A stretch of 64,000 nucleotides of DNA from Synchiropus splendidus (GCF_027744825.2 NC_071342.1:11179501-11243500), one strand, 5' to 3'. Counted from the stretch's first letter, positions 24,426 to 53,690 are shown. Numbers and translations: made by a program. The notes: generated from the letters alone by a model not told the origin.

Positions 24426-25732
24426 AAATAGCTGTTAGTTGCAGCCTGGAAAATTATCATTCAGGAAAAGGGAGCCATGCAAAAATTGGAATTTGTTTCG
24501 AATTTTGGGTTTGACAACTCTAGAATTGACAGCTCTAGAATTTAAGAGAAGAAAAGCTCTTAGCATTTTAGGAAGAAAGGTGTCATATGAATAATAAAAC
24601 GTCTTAACACAATGTTGCTCTAAGACTCCAAGCAAACCTCAGACTGGCTCCATGAAGAGGTCAAAACTTTCAGTACGTTGATACCAAAACGTGCAGCTCA
24701 TGTGCTACAAGCTCGTGCCTCATGTGCTACAGCCACTCACTAGGAGTTCGAACCGTGATGAAATCAAACTTCTGAAGTCAACACACATTCCAGGAAAGCT
24801 ACTTTGCATATAAACTACCTCCCATCTTACAAGATCGAGTCACATTAAAGGTGTTGGGGAAGTTTGAGCGTTGCCATTCATCTACTTGGTGTGTATTCGC
24901 CGGAACAATCGTGTGACATTTCTGAGCAGTGAAAAGCAGCTGCGGTCACGATCGATGAATTAAATCACGATGAAAAGAAAAGGAAAGGAAATAAAAGAGC
25001 AAGCCTGTTGGTGTTGAGGACAAGCGCCACTGGGATTGAATGGTCCTACGAGGCTCCACACCACTGATGGTATATTTATACGTGAGGCAAGGCCTCAGCC
25101 TGCTGTCTCTTTAGGGAGGGCTAGTGACCCTATCATGGACACGACCTGCTAAAAGAGGCAGTCATTTCTTATCTGCATGCCCTTGGAGTACAAGCCCATT
25201 GATATGCCACCTTGACTCTATCTTCATGCCAAGATGCTTCCAATTATGCGAGTCGCTGGAGTGAGGCGGAGCATGGGCTTCTGTACGATGAGAACTGGTC
25301 CATGGTTAATGTGATCCGGCTGCTTTTTCCACCCCACAGGGATGGTTTCCACTCAGAGTATGGGGTGGGGGGGGGATTAAGAGAAAAGAAATTCTCCACT
25401 CAACACTTGGCTGTTTCACCACCAATAAGTTAGATGTTGATAGCTCATCAGCGGGTCGGCTACGATCTGCATCCATTTCATCCAGCAGTTCAATACATCA
25501 TGTGTGCTGATTTCTGCTGCGATATGCCTTTCCATGCAATAAATCTTTCTGAAGGTGTGCGCCTGAGCTTTTTAGAGCTCCGTTGACCGCGCCACGTAGC
25601 CATATGATTGACAGCAGGCCGTCAATCAGCTGCAGACACAGAAGTCGGACAGCTGCCAGGAATTGGAAACACTTCGGGACGTATTATAAAAGCATCAAAA
25701 GATGCTACTGGAAGATATATATTTTCGACATG

Positions 25733-25811
25733 CAGGGGTTGGACAAGATAATGGAAACCCCTGAAAGCTTTTTTAGCTTTCAGGGGTTTCCATGATCTTG
25801 TCCAACCCCTG
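25733..25811. mobile_element. Miniature Tc1/mariner-like hairpin element, 79 bp
   Basis: Two 37-base arms (25733-25769 and 25775-25811) are reverse complements with a single mismatch, separated by TTTTT. The ends read CAGGGGTTGGACAAGAT and its complement, which I recognise as a Tc1/mariner-type terminal repeat in fish. A TA follows the right end; the left flank reads TG, so the TA duplication is only half visible. The element is essentially two terminal repeats with no interior. Confidence 0.7.
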
Positions 25812-25903
25812 TATTTGATGCTGTCATATTTAATACATTGAGATAAATATTTTGTTTAATATAAAGTCCAGTCTCTGCCAACAAAGTATTCTGCATTCCT
25901 CAC

Positions 25904-25951
25904 CTACAAAACATGGGAATGAAGGGCAACCCACTGGTCTCTCTGACCTCC
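25904..25951 (-). other. Exon-like island B (unassigned, minus strand)
   Basis: 48 bases between acceptor TGACTGCAG and donor TTTTGTAG|GTGAGG on the minus strand. Two frames are open; the more protein-like one reads EVRETSGLPFIPMFC. Not recognised. Could be chance. Confidence 0.2.
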
Positions 25952-27688
25952 CTGCAGTCACTGAAACTTCTCTCCCCTCCAAGTCCACAGGCATAAACTA
26001 TGTCCAGCTAGCCTCACCTTAGCTGTTAATGGGCAGTAACTGTACTGCAAAAGGCCGAGGTGTAAAACTCAAGGCTCAAGAGACATCGTTTTAGTCATGT
26101 GGCCATTTAAAGGCTACATAGCGTGAAGAAAATTGAGTCTGAGAAAGTGAAACCCCCAGGTCGCTTGATACGTCAGACACCACTTTAGATATGAATCATC
26201 CATTCAGTAAGTTAAGTCAAAAAATATAACATCTAGTCCTTCTAATAAGAGGTTTAAACAGCAAGCTACTTTGAGGACTGACAAAAGGAATTCAGTGACT
26301 TAGCTTTTAGTTATTTATTGAATCATTCATACAGGTCGACTGTGACCGCAAATGGTCCCCGGGCCAGACATTGGAAACACTACCTAAGGGTTTAGAGGCA
26401 GCAGGAACCACAAAGACCTCCATCAAAATTCTAAATTCTGTGAAGGTTTAAAAATGCATCGGCTGAAAATAAGCATGCAGTCTGACAATGAACGTCTGTT
26501 TTGTCCATACATCTGGTCAACAGCACTGTGGGTGTGAAAAGAAAAGGTTGAGAAAGAAAAGTGTTTTTCCACCTGATCACATCCATCTCCAGGAGAGGGC
26601 AGCAATTCTACATCGAACGTTCCAGTAGAGTTAAACCACTATGACGCCTAACCACTTAAGCGCGGTCTCATCTCCGGTTGACACAAAGGCCGCTGGAGGT
26701 CACTTCCTCTGTGAGTCTCAGATCTCCTCACAACTTCCTCAGCCGTGTCACCAAACAGAGGCGGAGCCGAATGAGTCCTGTCAAATGGAGTATGATGAAT
26801 AAAGGACGGGAATTTAAAGCAGATTTCATTCACTTCCTCCAGAATTGCTTGTCACCCAGGTTTCTCCCTCACTCGCTCTGCCTCACAGCTCAATGTTTCA
26901 CCCCCCACCTCCCCACCACCAGCACCTCTCCTTCAGGGCCCCTGCTCCACCCTATAATCTCGCCGGTTCACGGCTCTCATTTGCAGTGGTATATATAGCG
27001 GTAATTGTCAGGGTGCAGTCAGAAGACTGGGCAGAGCATGTGTCCTCTCTCACAGGGCTGTTCGGCAGTAAATCTCAGAGGGCCGAGCGCTGCCACTACA
27101 TCAACAGCTTCACCTTTACAGCAGCAGCATCACAGTCATAAGAAAGAGATTTAACATGACAAGCCGCGTTCATTAACAAAGCGTATTACAGCGCACTGTC
27201 TATTCATTTCGCCCCCCGCTGGGTTTGACATGTAAATTGACTGCGGATCATTATGTGTTTCCCTCTCCACATGATGGAGACAATGATGCAAATCCCGGCA
27301 TGACTCCGGAGACGCGGCCTTATCGTTAAATATGAGCGGCTCCAGGTGTCGGACCCGCCTGATTTATCCCCCTGACAGCTGCTGCGCTCACCGTCCAGCG
27401 CGCAGACGCCGTAAACACGGACATGATAGCACGACGAGAATAACTTATGAGTGAAGCCGAACCGCTAATGAACATTGTCATCAGTTTCTCAGATGAGGCA
27501 GAAGCAGCTCATCAGGCGGAGTGAGAAAACAAGCCTCCATGACTCACAAGTGTCATGATTCAATTACCAGGATGGAGTTTACAATACGTACTTAATTAGC
27601 CAGACGCCATCGTAATGGAGGTTGACGCTGAAGAAAGAGATGCAGGATTTTGTGAAATGTCATCAGAATCAAGTTTGCAGCATCAATA

Positions 27689-28364
27689 CAGTGGTACCTC
27701 GGTTCCAGAAGGCCGTTCGAGAAGCGATTTGTTCGAAATCTGAATCGATTTTTCCCATTACAATGAATGGAAAAAGAAACAATGCGTTCCCAGCCTTAAA
27801 ATAGTCTTTTGTAGGAGTGAATGTAGAGTGTCTGCTGCAGGTGCGCTGTTCCTCTATGTGTGTGGCCGCTGCATGTGGGAGGGGTTGCCGAGTGAGTGAC
27901 GTCTCTCCAGAAGAGAAGAGGTGCCCGGTGCGTGTCCAGCTCTGAATGTGCGCTTCTGTGCAGTTTGGCTGTGACAAAGTCATAAACCAAGTAACGCTCT
28001 GTCCCAGACTCGCCACATCCCTGTCCCAGCTCCAGCCCACAACAGGACATCAAACCCTGGAGTGAGCGCTCCAGCCTCGGAGGTGTGGAGAGCGAGCACC
28101 TCCCCTGTGACACTCGGTCCAGTGCGGAGACAGGAAAGGTTTTACACCTCAATATGAAGAAAAAACAGTCAGTAAATGTAGTTAATGGGACACGTGTGCA
28201 TACAGAGGCTGCGTTATACACAATAACAAAGGGTGTCATGGGTCAGCACGTTATGTTTTTCCGGCTTTTTTCGGGGGCGTTCAAGTTTTGGATTTTCGTT
28301 TGAAATCCGAAGCAAAAAATCTCTAAATTTTTGTTCGAATTCCGGGAAAACCGAGGTACCACTG
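27689..28364. mobile_element. Pogo/Tigger-like non-autonomous DNA transposon, intact ends (676 bp)
   Basis: Perfect 16-base terminal inverted repeats CAGTGGTACCTCGGTT (27689-27704) and AACCGAGGTACCACTG (28349-28364) are flanked on both sides by TA, the target duplication of Tc1/mariner-superfamily elements. The CAGTGGTACCTCGG start is typical of the pogo/Tigger branch. The interior is GC-rich, has no transposase frame, and is nearly identical over about 400 bases to 3445-3853. It is therefore mobilised in trans, if at all. Confidence 0.85.
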
Positions 28365-28758
28365 TATTTGGTTTCACGCAAATGGACTTGAGTTCAAGAT
28401 CAAGAACCTATTGTGATTTTTCAGCAGCATTTCAGTTAGTATTCATTCACTCTGCAGTTTTTAACCCTCACTATAATTTGGTCTGTGAACTCAGAGTGAC
28501 AGACAAAACACACTCTGTTAATGGAAATGAGGTATTTTTGGAGAAGGTTTTTTAGAAGCACAGTACTGGACTATCTGATGCCAGATACCCGATCACATAT
28601 CTGTCTGACTTATGGAAGACTGCTCCTGAAGGGGGATGCCGGCCAAACCTGTTTCGTCGGCGCAGTTGTTTGTGCGTCAGGGTGGGGGTCACCTCTGTGC
28701 TTGTGCTGACAGGTCTGTCTTTCAGTGGCAACACAAAGTCTTCATTGTGACACCATAC

Positions 28759-28792
28759 CTGCGGTGGTGAGGGTGGAGTGACGTGGGGCCTC
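28759..28792 (-). other. Exon-like island C (unassigned, minus strand)
   Basis: 34 bases with a clear acceptor (GTTTTTATTCAG) and donor (CCGCAG|GTATGG) on the minus strand. All frames are open; one reads RPHVTPPSPPQ and would join island A in phase 0. Length is too small to judge. Confidence 0.2.
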
Positions 28793-29229
28793 CTGAATAA
28801 AAACATAACCAGTAAACAGGAAGTGGGTTTAACGTGATAAAATGAAGCCATCTCATAATTCCTAACTCCGACAACCGCTGCTATTCTTGTCAGGTGTACA
28901 TGGTTGGAACTTCACCAGCTGCCTTTGCAATAGGAAACAGTGGGAAACAAGGACGACACAAGTGGACATTGTGTTTCCCATCTGGACTTGTAGGGACATT
29001 CAGAAAATAATATTCTACTCTAAACCAGTTGTAAACATCACTACTTTTTTCATATTTTCTTCATTTTTTTCAACATTTTCTTCCATCACACCGCACAAAA
29101 TTTGAATATACATTCCAGCATTATAGACACAAGTCCAAATAAAATTCAAAGGCAGATGACAGTAGATTCACACACTCATACACAGATCTTAATCAATTGA
29201 CACCAATAGTGTATTGATATAGTACTGAA

Positions 29230-29390
29230 CAAAAACAAAAGTTTGGACACACCTTCTTGTTCAGTGTTTTTTCTTTATTTTTGTTACTGTCCACGCTGTA
29301 GACACATAATGATATATCAAATGTGACAATATGAAGCAGGATAAATGGAATTCTGTAGACAGCTCACTGCATCAAGGTAGTCTTTCAGAT
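29230..29390 (+). mobile_element. Tc1/mariner-like remnant (CAAAAGTTTGGACACACC)
   Basis: CAAAAGTTTGGACACACCTT, then TTGTTCAGTGTTTTTTCTTT and a degenerate GTAGACACATAATGATATATC block. This matches from memory the end of a common fish Tc1/mariner-type repeat (CAAAGGTTTGGACACACCTT). Only one end is visible. Confidence 0.5.
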
Positions 29391-31293
29391 ATTCACCTGT
29401 AAACATTGAGATGTTATGTAGTGTGTAGATGTAGATGATTCAATTTATTTGTAAATTAATAACAATAAATTCAATAATTTCTTTACGTTCATAAGAATCG
29501 TCTCAGGAGACAAGGACAATATAAAGGGGGTTGTTTTTCTCAGCGTTAAAAAGTCTGAATGTCAAAAAAGAATAATTCATATTTATATTAGCACCTGAGC
29601 AAAGAGATCTGAAAAGAAAGATTGAGCACCAGGTCATTTAAGAAAGACGCCAGATGCAAACTACAGTTGAGTATGAGATGAAGTTTTATTGATTCACAGT
29701 AATGATGAATGAGTGATGAATGTTTCTAAAACCGTAATTACTTTGACTCCACCAGAGTCAGTCCAACATCATCCCAACCTTCGTGAGGACACAGCCAGCT
29801 CCCTTCATTTTGTTTTTCTAACCTTACAAACAACCACAATGAGAGTACAGTTTGTTTCAGGAAATGTATGTCACAGATAAAAACAACACGTTGGTGAATT
29901 CCCTGAGAGCACACCTTTGTTTTGCACGTTGTTGTGGATGGACTCCAGGAAATCAGTTCAGCACATGTCTAACCCAAACACACTTCGACAGCCTTGAAAG
30001 CTACATTCACTCCAATAGCTTTTACATAGATGACGGTTGATGAGATGTAGTCTGTTGTCTAATAAGCACCATGTTACTCACATTTACATATTTAAATAAG
30101 AATTAAATAAAGCAAAACTGGCCATAACAAACAGCACATACAGTAACATAACAAGTGTTGTGGAAGGTCAACACGGGCATCAACAAGTCAGAACACATGC
30201 AAGCGTTGTTTAAAGTGAAGTCACTGCTGAAGTTGTAATTCCATGACACGCAGCCAGGACACCATGCTGCTACATCTATTAAATCATTTGTCTTCATGTC
30301 GCTTCCCACAATGTCTCGTAAAAGTTCTGTCCACTGGAAAAGTGTCTTTACAGGTTTCTCCACTGCAACAATAAGCCCAACACATCAAACACATTATTGG
30401 CGTGAGAGACAGGATTAACACAAGTTCCATGTTGTAAAGCATACGCAGTTACATCAGTGTGTCATGGGCTACATATTCAGCAAAAAGTCATCCAGTCATT
30501 TTAGCAGGCCAGGCATATAAAAATAGACAGCGTGAATATATATTTTTCTCTTTCTCATAGACAAACATGTTTTTCGCTGCGAAGACCGACATGTGGTCTC
30601 CACAAACGAAGGCAGCTGTAGTAGTAAAATGTAGCTTCAGATCTGTAAAGTTCTGTATTTCAGCTTTATGAAGGAAATATGGGACGCAAATCATTTGTGA
30701 CACTCGATAAATACAGCTATTTTGCTGGTGACATCATTGTAGAGAGCCTGCACACTTTTTTTGAAAGCAGGAAACTTGCTTTTTTATCCCAATATCTGTC
30801 TCGTGATTCTTGTAAAATGCTCCAAAAAAAGGTAAGAAATGAAAAGTATAAAAATACTGACCTTTATGTATAAAGTGCTTTGATTCGTTGAAATATCATG
30901 AGAAGCATTATGGTTTTTTTAACAAAATAAAACATGATTTAGAAATAACAAAAGCAATGAAACATCTAAATCAAAGTCTGAAGGACAAAAACCAATGAGC
31001 AACCATATTTCCGTCTCAGTTATATGCACTGATTTGGGGGTTTTAAACACAAAAACTATCAACCAATTTATATTCTAAAAACATATGAAGAGTTGTCATT
31101 CACACAAAAAGAATTTCACTCAATATCACACCCTCAAATTATTATTCACCAGCAGCTCCTCTCTTGAGAATTGTCTCTGCTGGAGTGATGACTGTTTAAA
31201 CAGGTTGTCCTCTTTTCATGTATAAGTCTTCTGAGGCGCAGGCAGGTTTGGACGACATGAGAGCCCCTGGTAGATGAAGCCCAGCCAGCACAG

Positions 31294-31299
31294 TTTATT
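31294..31299 (-). terminator. loxl4: Candidate loxl4 polyadenylation signal
   Basis: AATAAA on the minus strand 20 bases after the loxl4 stop. This would give a very short 3'UTR; the next AATAAA candidates are far away (near 29685), so the true site is uncertain. Confidence 0.35.
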
Positions 31300-31318
31300 T
31301 CTCACGTTGATGCATCAG

Positions 31319-47259
<15,941 letters not shown>

Positions 47260-48179
47260 AATGGTTGAGCTGAAAGAAAGAGTGAATAGTACACATGATT
47301 TCATGTGAAAACACCACAAAAAAAGCCCTTATTCTTTTGTTGCTGAGGCAAGGAAACTCACTTCTTATTGATCAAGCAATATTTTATTGTCGAGTAGATT
47401 GAATAGATATGTTTTCATGCATGTACTTCTAAAAGAGAATAGAGTAGAATAGAATCATTTAGGAAATGACGTCGCCCTCCAATCCTAATGGTAAGAATTA
47501 TTTTAGTTGGATAGATAATGCTAGCATGATAGTTTGACCAGCAACTGTTAGCATTCATAAAATAAAGTGCCAACTTCGAATTCTTATTTAACTGACTTTT
47601 ATCTTAGTAACACAACTCAAGCTTCAATAATCAGGAACATTCAGAGAAACAAATATGGACATCAGAATCACCTGCTTGCTGACAAAAATGCTGACAAAAG
47701 TTGGACAAATCTATTTAATAATCACCATGGTTTCAGAATAAAAGCTTCAATATCTCACTGTACAGATGACTAATGTTTGCCCTGCTGATGCAAGCGCAGC
47801 CCAAAGACATAAATTGAATGTTTAGCATTCTTTGTAATCATATAATTAGAGTTATAACAGCACATTTCTGTTTTGCAGTGCACATGAATTATCCCTCCGG
47901 GGGAGCAAACCAGACAGCAGCAGGCAAGTGGAGGTGAACTGTGAAGTGTCACAGCGGAGCAGGAACTTTGTGACAGAGCAGCAACCACTGAGCTTTAATT
48001 TAAACATTCTTGAAACAGAAAATATCAGACCATCTGATGGGTGCACTGAATTTTGTAAGAGTTGTAAAATACACCTGTTGCACACTGATGCAGGCATGAG
48101 AACACAGAGTGTCTGAATGAAAAAGTCAAAAGTGAGAAATGTATAAACATCTAATGAAGCTAAAGTGGTGTTTACTCAC

Positions 48180-48340
48180 CTGGCAAGCAGCGGGTGTTTG
48201 CAGTCCTGGAAGTCGCTGGTCAGAGAAAGTGACCGAGTGAAGGCGTGAGTCTACTAAATGCCCTCCTTAGTTAGTGCTCTCTTCTTCCCTCCTTCGCCTT
48301 GCATCCCTCCCTCCTCCCTCCCCCTTTCTCCGCTGTCTCT
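48180..48340 (-). promoter_or_regulatory. loxl4: Putative loxl4 noncoding first exon and promoter
   Basis: A consensus donor TTGCCAG|GTGAGTAAA at 48180/48179 is the best partner for the acceptor at 47270-47271 just before the start codon. Upstream lies a pyrimidine-rich tract on the plus strand (CTCCCTCCTCCCTCCCCC, about 48308-48326), which is a purine tract in the transcript direction. I see no TATA box. Transcription start not determined. Confidence 0.45.
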
Positions 48341-50579
48341 CACATATGTAACATGGCTTTATTGGACTGTTACAACACAGATCCGAGCCTGCAATTATGA
48401 GAGATGCCGCACGCTACTCAGAAGTTGGCCGGGCATCTTAACAGAAGCGTTGAGATTTTGATGGCATTATTTGAGAGACGATGCACTCCTTTCACCTGTG
48501 AAACCTTAAACAACAGTAGGATCAACATGAAATTAAACTTACCACGAAGACATAAAACATCAACTGAGATTATGAAACAGCTCTTTGGGGGATTTTTTTT
48601 TTTTCTGTTGCGTAAGTCAACTGTAATAGAACAAATCTAAAACCTGCCAGTTTTAGCTAACATTTGATATAAATTCAAAATTACATTCATACATAAATAG
48701 CTTCTTTTGTATGATGTCGTGCTAAACTCTATGTTATTGAAATCATGCCAGATATGCCCATGTATCACCGTGTGTTGAGGTGTAGCAGGATTTAAACCAA
48801 CTTAATGAAAGTTCCTTGATTATATTGTGCGTATTAATAAAGTCACAAAAAAGAGACACTTTTTTCTACCAATTTCTCATCATGCTTCCTCAGGAATTTA
48901 CATTTAATTCAAACCTTTGGCTATTAAAACATGAGAAGAGCTTGAACTGTTGCAGTTCATTTTGGGAGCTGTTAAACTTATTGTTTGTGTGCATGCTTTT
49001 ACCAGTATAATAGGTACTGAAGAGTGACATTGGAGGCAACATGTCTCCAAGGCAAGACCAGTCGGGAACTAGGGTACAGTAGAAACAAAAGAGAAATTTG
49101 TGAGACCAAAAGATGAAAAAAATGAAATAAAACACACATTCACACGTTAAAGTGATTCAGACTTTACATAACTAAGTTCAAAGCCCATCTAAAAAGGGGA
49201 GGAACATGTGTATATGTAACCAGCAGGAAGGTTCCAGAATAGATTCCGACATCAAGTGTCTTTAAGAAGCTCCCTCAAACGGTCAGATTTTCATGTCGGC
49301 CACAAACCACCAACTTTAAAATAAGTCTGACCGTGGCCATGGCAAACGTGACTGATGAGAACATACCATACCACCCCGGCTGAGGACTGCGCTGCTATTG
49401 TCAAACCTATCATCATGGTATAGCGAGCATAACCCTCGGACTCATCAGTAGTTTCCGATATATAAAAGTCACGTTTATAGCTCCACTTCAGTTTCTGACC
49501 GGTCCAAACAGGCTTGACTCAGAATGGCGACCAAAGGGTCTCCCGGCATGTTTGAAAGCTGTTGGTTGATATATTTTTAGCCATTTTAAGAGGTTTTGGA
49601 GATTAAATTAGCAGCACGGAAATGTTTGGCTCCTTGGTGTTGTGTTGATAAACTGTATTTCAGGTTTGAAGTAAACCTCAGCCGGATCCATTTTTACATC
49701 AGCCAGGTTATTCATGGAAGTGAAGAATTACAGTTGTGATGGGGAAGGACTGCAACGTAAACCACACTGTAAAAAATAAAGTCTGATTTCCAAGTGAGAG
49801 AAATTAAGTCTGTGTCAACGTGTGTAAATGTTTGAAGATAATTGAGATGTTTGTGTGTGCGTCTGGGTGGCAGGACGGTGGTCCCTCCCTGGCTGGTAAA
49901 CCCCAACAGGAAAAGCCGACCCCACATCAGTGAAACCAAATCGGAGGGATCCCCAGGGCCGAGTAGGAGAGGACAAAGTGGGGTGTGGGGGAAAAAAAAG
50001 TGCTCTAGCAATACGTCAGCACTTTGTTTGACCTTTAACCTGGCATCCGACAAATTGAACTTGACATAAACGGTGGCCCTGAATGTCTGCCAATAGTTGA
50101 CACCTCAGTGGGCGCTGGTGAGACTGATTCAAGGCTTCTCAGGGATCACAGGACGGAGTGAAGCGGCTCTGCGGAGAACACACTCGCGCTCGCTCTTTCT
50201 CTCCACCTCTCTAATTACAGCAACCGAGCTGGCTCTGCCCTTACCCACAATCTGTGGAGGCATGAAATAAATACATGCTCTCTGACAATAAACAAGAGCC
50301 GTCTAAAGCGACAGCACCTCCCCACTCTCTCCCCCCCCACTGCCTGAACTTCAGCCTTTCATAATACTTTTTTTCATCGGGGATAGAGCGCTGATCCTGT
50401 TAACGCTTGGATGACCCACGGAACCTTCCAGGAGCCCACACCAGTACATGTGCAAGGTCAATTATAAATGTATCAGAACACACGGCTGTTTGACATGCAC
50501 AATCTATGGATTGACAAATAACCTGATCCCTTATTGCATGTCAGAACTTTTGTTGCAGGCACTTTTTTTGCAATCTATC

Positions 50580-50584
<5 letters not shown>

Positions 50585-50662
<78 letters not shown>
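50585..50662. repeat. (TA)n microsatellite, about 39 units
   Basis: Uninterrupted TA repeat ending seven bases before the left inverted repeat of the neighbouring element. Confidence 0.97.
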
Positions 50663-50665
<3 letters not shown>

Positions 50666-50668
50666 CGA

Positions 50669-50988
<320 letters not shown>

Positions 50989-52849
50989 CTGAAATGATTA
51001 TTAAACTTAACAGCTGAGCTCAAGTGAAAATTGTTTCACTAAGACTAAAACGCAATGCCTCGTCAAAATATTATAAGTTATCAATTTCGCAAACCTTCAT
51101 TTTGCGTCCGCCAGGTGCTAAGATTCCCACAATTCAACTTAATTATTACAATTACTAACGGTAACCAGAGGTAACAGACGTCATACACGGAAGTCCTCTT
51201 TCAAATTAAAAGCAACAGGAAGTATGCTTTAACGGTAAAATTGTAAAGGTAAAGTCTTTGTAATCTGATTATATATACGAAAATACGTCTAAAGTTAACG
51301 TGTACTAATAAAGAGAATTTGTTAAAATGACACAATTGCAGGACGTTGTAAGATCACTCATGAATATTTGCAATTAGGAATGTATTATTTTTCAAGAGAC
51401 ACTGTGCTCAAAAATGGCTAAAAGATTGGCTAGTTTTAATGTAGTTTGTAGAGGAAGCAGTGAAATACTGTGATTATTATGGCATAATAAATACGATATG
51501 ATGACCTCATAAGAGGCAGCAAATGAACTGCAGCGAGGTGACAGAGTTCATCAGATGCTGGTTTTCCCTTACACACGTGACCCTTTGATGCTGAAGATTG
51601 ACACATGTTCAACATACACTCCAGTGGTGAACAACTTCACCCCTATATCCAGCAAATCCAAAGAAAAGCATACATCCTCAGCCTCATCTAACTCACCTCA
51701 AGTTACCTTTACTGGCATGGAGCCGTATTCTTTTATTTACTTCACAATCTTTAGGTCATTGCAACTTTCAGGATGATAAATGGAATGATCCGACTCTTCG
51801 AATGAATCTTGCGCTTCTTCAACAGTGCCACCTTGTGGAAATTAAGAAGACTTCACTGAAAAGCAGGGAAGAAAAGTTTGAAATATATTTATTAAATACA
51901 AAAGACTCTTTGTGCAGTGCAGTAACAATAAGAACAATACAAAAATATTTGGGGGACTAACATGCTTGCAACATGAAGTGCACAATACAAATACACTTGC
52001 CTGAAAGAAACAGAGTGAAAAAGAACAAGACATAAAACAACCAATTCTCTTTTTTAAATCTTGTTTAAAATGTCACAATTTAAATTGCTGAGTCATCACC
52101 TCTCTTATTCGCTGTCGAAATAAACCACAGAACAGGACACATAAAGCAGAAGTGGAGGCGTTATAATGCTTGTTGTTAGAGACATACTTTGGGCGCTTAA
52201 CTGCCATGAGGAAGCAAATTTGCAGGACATCAGGCACAGATATTGTTTTTTTAAATGAAATCATTAGCTATAAATACAAAAATAAATACTGTCACCGTGT
52301 GTGTGTTTACTCGAGTACATAGTGTGGATTTAAATACACCCCTAACGCCAGATGACACAGACCCCTGACTTTCCATGCACTGATGATGAAATATCTAAAC
52401 AATGGCAGATTCCAGAGACGGTTCTTTGGTTCACTGAAATGAGGACGAAAAGGCTCATAAACACTGTTAACAAAACTAAGTGCACTGTCTCCTGCACACT
52501 CATCTGTAGGATTTTCTTAAGGGATTACAGGCTGTAGGAAACTAACAAGGGTGAACATTAGTTTTGCATGTTATGTCTCACTCTTGCATTTATCCTGCAT
52601 ATATTATTAAACAGTTAGACATTTAAAGACCACAACAAAAGTAGCTTGACACCACAGCTCTTTCTGTAGGTTTCATCTTTACTTCCAAGTTTGACACCGT
52701 CATGTGAGATTAGAGATTTTTGGGCAGCAAAATAGGAACAGATTAGTGTGATGGTCATAATGTTAAGGTAAATCAGGAATCTTAAACAACATCATATTAC
52801 GGTGTGGCTAAATTAGGATCAACAAAACTCTTTATCCCTTGCAATACAT

Positions 52850-52855
52850 TTTATT
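52850..52855 (-). terminator. Candidate polyadenylation signal of the ttc31-like gene
   Basis: AATAAA on the minus strand about 700 bases after the stop codon at 53555. No nearer canonical AATAAA was seen on that strand. Confidence 0.35.
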
Positions 52856-53554
52856 TTGAAGGCCGTGTTCCAACAAACTGAGCGTTTCTTCTGTACCCAA
52901 GTAAAGATACCTTAAACTCAAAGGTGAATTAAAAGTATACGGCCACAGTAATGACTTTTTAATCTCTTAACTTAAACATCTTCTCTCTCAACATTTGAAC
53001 GGTAAAGCTAATTCAGTACTTACGGAGCACTGGGTGGTTTCCAAGGATAAAATTATACAGTGTTCTAGAATTATTGTCAAACTTTAAATGAATATGGTTT
53101 ATAAAAATGAAAGCTTTAGGTTGGAAACCTTCATGGCACTGAAATATTGCAGCAATAAAGTGGAAATCAGAGGGCTCTGAAAATATCTAAAATAAATCAA
53201 CTTGGGACAAGGCGCTAAAAGATTGGCACAGATGGCACAGTTCACTTGTCACCAGTTCTGTAAAACATTATTTTTTTCAATACAGCCCTGCAATAAATAT
53301 AAATTATAGTCAAACTAATATTGGACCCGAGGTCACGTGTCCTAAGAGTGTTTTCGACATCAAATCTAAATAACTAAAGCCTGATAAATGATAAACATTG
53401 GACAGTTTGTGTGGTGCATGTGGATGAACCCGAGTCCCGGCTACGCCAGTCCGCGCTTCAGGTTTAAATACTTTTTAAGCCCACTGAACCTGGTCCACTT
53501 AGTTCCTGAGTCTGTGCATCCTTGTTTCCTTTACACTGCAGAAATGAAGGTGGT

Positions 53555-53690
53555 CTACGGGAGCCACGGCTTCCTGTCTTTGCCTTTTTGATCAGGAATG
53601 TGTTTGTAGCGACACTTGTCCCCGAAATGGCAGCCGGTGGTTCTCCAGAAGTAACACTCATCTCCGTTGACAGGACCTCGCCGTCTAGGT
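53555..53690 (-). CDS. ttc31-like last exon: CCCH zinc finger and stop
   Basis: PRRRGPVNGDECYFWRTTGC, HFGDKCRYKH, then DQKGKDRKPWLP and TAG at 53557-53555. The finger follows C-x7-C-x5-C-x3-H. Acceptor CATCTCTTCCCAG. Confidence 0.9.

Larger units (their letters stand above)
12270..31260. other. crtac1-loxl4 intergenic region
   Basis: About 19 kb without a gene I can name. In human, R3HCC1L lies between CRTAC1 and LOXL4; nothing here looks like it. Contents listed separately: hAT-like remnants (12520, 15090, 18723), an L2/CR1-like LINE (21877), a 79-base hairpin (25733), an intact pogo-like element (27689), a Tc1/mariner-like scrap (29235) and three exon-like islands (21447, 25904, 28759). 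Stretches 15500-18700, 22750-25700 and 29400-31260 show nothing I recognise. Confidence 0.6.

Noticed and set aside
24720..24770. tRNA-like GTTCGAACC string
   Set aside because: No A-box or cloverleaf can be drawn around it.
30103..30363. Open frame behind an acceptor-like TTATTGTTGCAG on the minus strand, reading VEKPVKTLFQWTELLRD...
   Set aside because: No donor, no domain, Cys-rich low-complexity tail and no partner exon; more likely 3' flanking sequence of loxl4.
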